A stretch of DNA of 6,782 bases, from positions 1 through 6,782 of the forward strand of contig BEIP01000074.1 of the NCBI GenBank assembly GCA_002898955.1. The letters run 5' to 3'. The translations under genes were made by a program, and so were the position numbers. Positions 4,859 through 6,782 of this stretch are shown here, in pieces. The notes beneath the pieces were generated by a model. The model did no database searches. It was not told where the DNA came from and saw only the letters and a list, made by a program, of their open reading frames with translations. Every line of letters begins with the position of its first letter. Within the stretch, counting starts at the first letter, position 1. The stretch is from a bacterium HR39 (GTDB lineage: Bacteria; Pseudomonadota; Alphaproteobacteria; Geminicoccales; Geminicoccaceae).

Positions 4859-6514
4859 ATGAGACTGATCCTGCGGGGCGGCCATGTGGTCGACCCCATG
4901 AACGGCGTCGACGGGCCCGCCGATCTCTTCGTCGCCGACGGGCGCATCGTCCCGCCCTTCCCCGAAGCGGAGGCTGACCGGGTGCTCGATGTCGCGGGCT
5001 GCATCGTCATGGCCGGCGGCATCGACCTGCACAGCCATCTGGGCGGCGGCAAGATGCTGCTCGCCCGCGAGCTCATGGCCGAGGACCACCATCGCCACCG
5101 CTACCGGGCCGAAGGCGCCCTGCGGGCGGGATCGGGCCACGCCGTGCCCTGCGCCTTCCACACCGGCTGGATGTACGCCCGCATGGGCTACACCGCAGCC
5201 TTCGAGCCGGCCATGCTGCCGGCCAACGCCCGCGGCGCGCACCTCGAGATGGCCGACATCCCGGTGATCGACCGCGGCGCCTATGCGCTGCTCGGCAACG
5301 ACGATTTCACCCTCGGCCTGCTGGCCGCGGGCGAGCGGGAAGCGGTGCGCGACGCCGTGGCCTGGACGCTGCGGGCCACGGGCGCCATCGCCGTCAAGGT
5401 GGTCAATCCCGGCGGCATCGAGGCCTTCAAGTGGGGGCTGCGAAAGATCGACCTCGACGAGCCGGGGCCCCACTACGGCCTCACCCCGCGCCAGATCCTG
5501 CTGGGGCTCACCGAGGCGGTGGACGCGCTCAAGCTGCCCCATCCCGTCCACCTGCACGGGCTGCACCTGGGTCTTCCCGGCTCGGCCCAGACCACCCTCG
5601 CCACCATCCGCGCCCTCGACGGCCGGCGGGTCCACCTCACCCACCTGCAGTTCCATTCTTATGGTCGCGGCGGTCCCTTCGGCTTCACCAGCGGTGCGGC
5701 CGAGATCGCCGAGCTGGTCAACGCCTCGCCCAACGTCTCCGTCGACGTGGGGCAGGTGATGTTCGGGCCGACGGTGACCGCCTCGGGCGACACCATGAGC
5801 CAGGCGCGCAACGCCGCCCACGCCCACCCGAAGCGCGCCTGCGTGATGGACATCGAGTGCGAGGCCGGCTGCGGCGTCGTCCCGTTCCGCTACCGGCACC
5901 GCAATCTCGTGAACGCGCTGCAGTGGGCGGTGGGGCTGGAGCTGTTCCTGCTGGTGGAGGACCCGTGGCGGCTCGCGCTCTCCACCGACCATCCGAACGG
6001 CGCGCCCTTCCACGTCTATCCGGAGCTGATCCGGCTCCTGATGGACCGCGACCACCGCAACGCCGTCTTGGAGACGCTGCCCGCCGCGGTGCGGGAGGTG
6101 ACCCATCTCGCCGACATCCGCCGCGAATACACGCTCTCCGAGATCGCCACCATCACCCGCGCCGCCCCCGCACGCCTGCTCGGCATCGACGCCGAATACG
6201 GCCATCTCGGCCCCGGGGCGGTGGCGGACGTGGCGGTCTACGAGCGCAAGGGGGACTGGGCCGCCACCTTCGCCGCGCCGCGCCACCTGCTGCGCCGCGG
6301 CCGCTTCGTGGTGGAGAACGGGGAGCTCCTCGGGGAGGCGGCGCTGGAGCCGGGTGTGGTGCACGTGCTGGACCTGCCGGACGATCTGCCGGTGCGCCGG
6401 CGCGCCGCGCGCTTCTTCGACGAGGTGCGCGGGCTTTCCCTCGCGAGCTTCGAACTGGCCGAGGAGGAGTACGCCGCGGGCGGCCTCGAGCGCCATCCGC
6501 TGCGCGCTGGATAG
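4859..6514 (+). CDS. fhcA: Formyltransferase/hydrolase complex subunit A (formylmethylofuran hydrolase)
   Basis: FhcA is homologous to FwdA/FmdA of archaeal formylmethanofuran dehydrogenase. In bacteria it belongs to the Fhc complex, which hydrolyses the formyl group taken from formyl-H4MPT via methylofuran, releasing formate in the cytoplasm. The 551 residues are full length. Amidohydrolase-type metal ligands can be placed: H58 and H60 (GIDLHSH), K180 in VKVVNPGGIEAFKWG (the lysine carboxylated in FwdA), H231/H233 in PVHLHGLHLGLPGS, H262 in HLTHLQFHSYGRGG, and D377 in STDHPNG. ATG 4859 has GGAGG with an 8-nt spacer. It stands between the DHPS and flavoprotein genes with 45-bp gaps on both sides. 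No fhcB, fhcC or fhcD is visible; they must lie beyond the right edge or elsewhere. Confidence 0.95.
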   Translation: MRLILRGGHVVDPMNGVDGPADLFVADGRIVPPFPEAEADRVLDVAGCIVMAGGIDLHSHLGGGKMLLARELMAEDHHRHRYRAEGALRAGSGHAVPCAFHTGWMYARMGYTAAFEPAMLPANARGAHLEMADIPVIDRGAYALLGNDDFTLGLLAAGEREAVRDAVAWTLRATGAIAVKVVNPGGIEAFKWGLRKIDLDEPGPHYGLTPRQILLGLTEAVDALKLPHPVHLHGLHLGLPGSAQTTLATIRALDGRRVHLTHLQFHSYGRGGPFGFTSGAAEIAELVNASPNVSVDVGQVMFGPTVTASGDTMSQARNAAHAHPKRACVMDIECEAGCGVVPFRYRHRNLVNALQWAVGLELFLLVEDPWRLALSTDHPNGAPFHVYPELIRLLMDRDHRNAVLETLPAAVREVTHLADIRREYTLSEIATITRAAPARLLGIDAEYGHLGPGAVADVAVYERKGDWAATFAAPRHLLRRGRFVVENGELLGEAALEPGVVHVLDLPDDLPVRRRAARFFDEVRGLSLASFELAEEEYAAGGLERHPLRAG

Positions 6515-6524
6515 GCTCGCGCTG

Positions 6525-6540
6525 CGCGCCATATGGCGCG
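6525..6540. repeat. Perfect 16-bp palindrome between fhcA and the flavoprotein gene
   Basis: CGCGCCATATGGCGCG reads the same on both strands and lies 10 nt after the fhcA stop codon and 19 nt before the next start codon. In RNA it would be a 6-bp stem with an AUAU loop, just ahead of the ribosome binding site GGAGAGG (6544-6550). It could tune translation or mRNA stability, or be a protein site. In DNA this GC-rich it could also be chance. Confidence 0.5.
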
Positions 6541-6559
6541 AACGGAGAGGGAACTGACG

Positions 6560-6782
6560 ATGGTGGACCGCGCCGGGCTCGACCGCTGGATGCAGGAGGA
6601 CGAGGCGCCGCCGCGGCGCGCGCGGCTCGCCTGGGCGCTGACCGGCTCGGGCCACGACTTCGTGCCGTGCCTCGAGCTCATGCGCGAGATCGGCGAGATG
6701 GACGTGTTCCTCTCGAAGGCGGCGGCCGAGGTGGTCTACATGTACACCCGCGACCGCAACCCCTTCCCGCCCGGCATCCGCC
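6560..6782 (+). CDS. Flavoprotein of the AfpA/DmrB/DmrX type, N-terminal part (3' end outside window)
   Basis: The first 74 residues run off the right edge. After a charged leader of about 22 residues come RLAWALTGSGHDF (22-34), CLELMREIGEMDVFLSKAAAEVV and YMYTRD. The strand, TGSGH loop, helix and VDVFLSKAA pattern match flavin-binding proteins such as archaeoflavoprotein and the DmrB/DmrX dihydromethanopterin reductases of archaea and H4MPT-using bacteria. The likely role is reducing dihydromethanopterin to the active H4MPT, supported by its place behind DHPS and fhcA. Phosphopantothenoylcysteine decarboxylase-like flavoproteins are the main alternative. ATG 6560 is chosen for GGAGAGG nine bases upstream; an in-frame ATG at 6533 lies in the palindrome and lacks a ribosome binding site. 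Confidence 0.75.
   Translation, partial: MVDRAGLDRWMQEDEAPPRRARLAWALTGSGHDFVPCLELMREIGEMDVFLSKAAAEVVYMYTRDRNPFPPGIR

Noticed and set aside
3004..4977. A 657-codon + strand frame across pcd, the kinase and the DHPS gene
   Set aside because: Arg/Gly/Ala-rich shadow translation in the wrong frame for every recognised protein.
4007..6655. An 882-codon open frame on the minus strand across DHPS, fhcA and the flavoprotein gene
   Set aside because: It lies antisense to well-supported genes. Its translation is His/Gly/Ala/Arg-rich without a recognisable domain, and long antisense frames are expected at this GC content.
1..6782. CRISPR arrays, tRNA or rRNA genes, insertion sequences, attachment sites
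   Set aside because: None seen: no regularly spaced repeats, no cloverleaf or CCA end, no transposase or terminal inverted repeats.

Overview
The window is very GC-rich and densely packed with bacterial genes. The best reading is a piece of proteobacterial, probably alphaproteobacterial, chromosome from an organism that uses the tetrahydromethanopterin (H4MPT) / methylofuran one-carbon pathway, as methylotrophs do. The lineage is inferred from the style of the ClpA C-terminus, the HlyU-family (PF10115-type) protein and the DUF4332-like protein. The pathway is shown directly by six gene products.

Layout. (1) 1-855, + strand: the C-terminal AAA+ module of ClpA, cut by the left edge. (2) 856-1186: non-coding, with two strong hairpins, one a classical intrinsic terminator on the minus strand. 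(3) 2869-1187, minus strand: a three-gene operon of mptG (beta-RFAP synthase), a short DUF4332-like helix-hairpin-helix protein and an HlyU-family protein; the last two overlap by 4 nt. (4) 2912-3343, + strand: pcd, divergent from mptG. (5) 3936-3274, minus strand: an amino-acid-kinase-fold protein resembling the methanofuran kinase MfnE. Its 3' end overlaps the 3' end of pcd by 70 bp. (6) 3974-6782, + strand, divergent from the kinase: a FolP-type dihydropteroate synthase, fhcA, and the start of a flavoprotein of the AfpA/DmrB/DmrX type, cut by the right edge.

How the genes fit together. MptG makes the ribofuranosyl-aminobenzene phosphate arm of methanopterin. The DHPS-family enzyme is placed to join an arylamine to the dihydropterin. 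Pcd is a pterin dehydratase-fold protein that recurs in these islands. The terminal flavoprotein is a candidate reductase for dihydromethanopterin. The kinase probably serves the furan branch (methylofuran). FhcA is the metal-dependent formylmethylofuran hydrolase subunit of the formyltransferase/hydrolase complex that uses both cofactors. The window is therefore mostly a cofactor-making segment with one catalytic subunit embedded in it.

This is a recognisable system, not a wholly new one. The parts most worth a second look are the DHPS, whose substrate-binding loops depart from the FolP consensus while the pterin-site residues remain; the joining of mptG with DUF4332-like and HlyU-family genes; and a possible short transcript or attenuator-like structure between hlyU and clpA.
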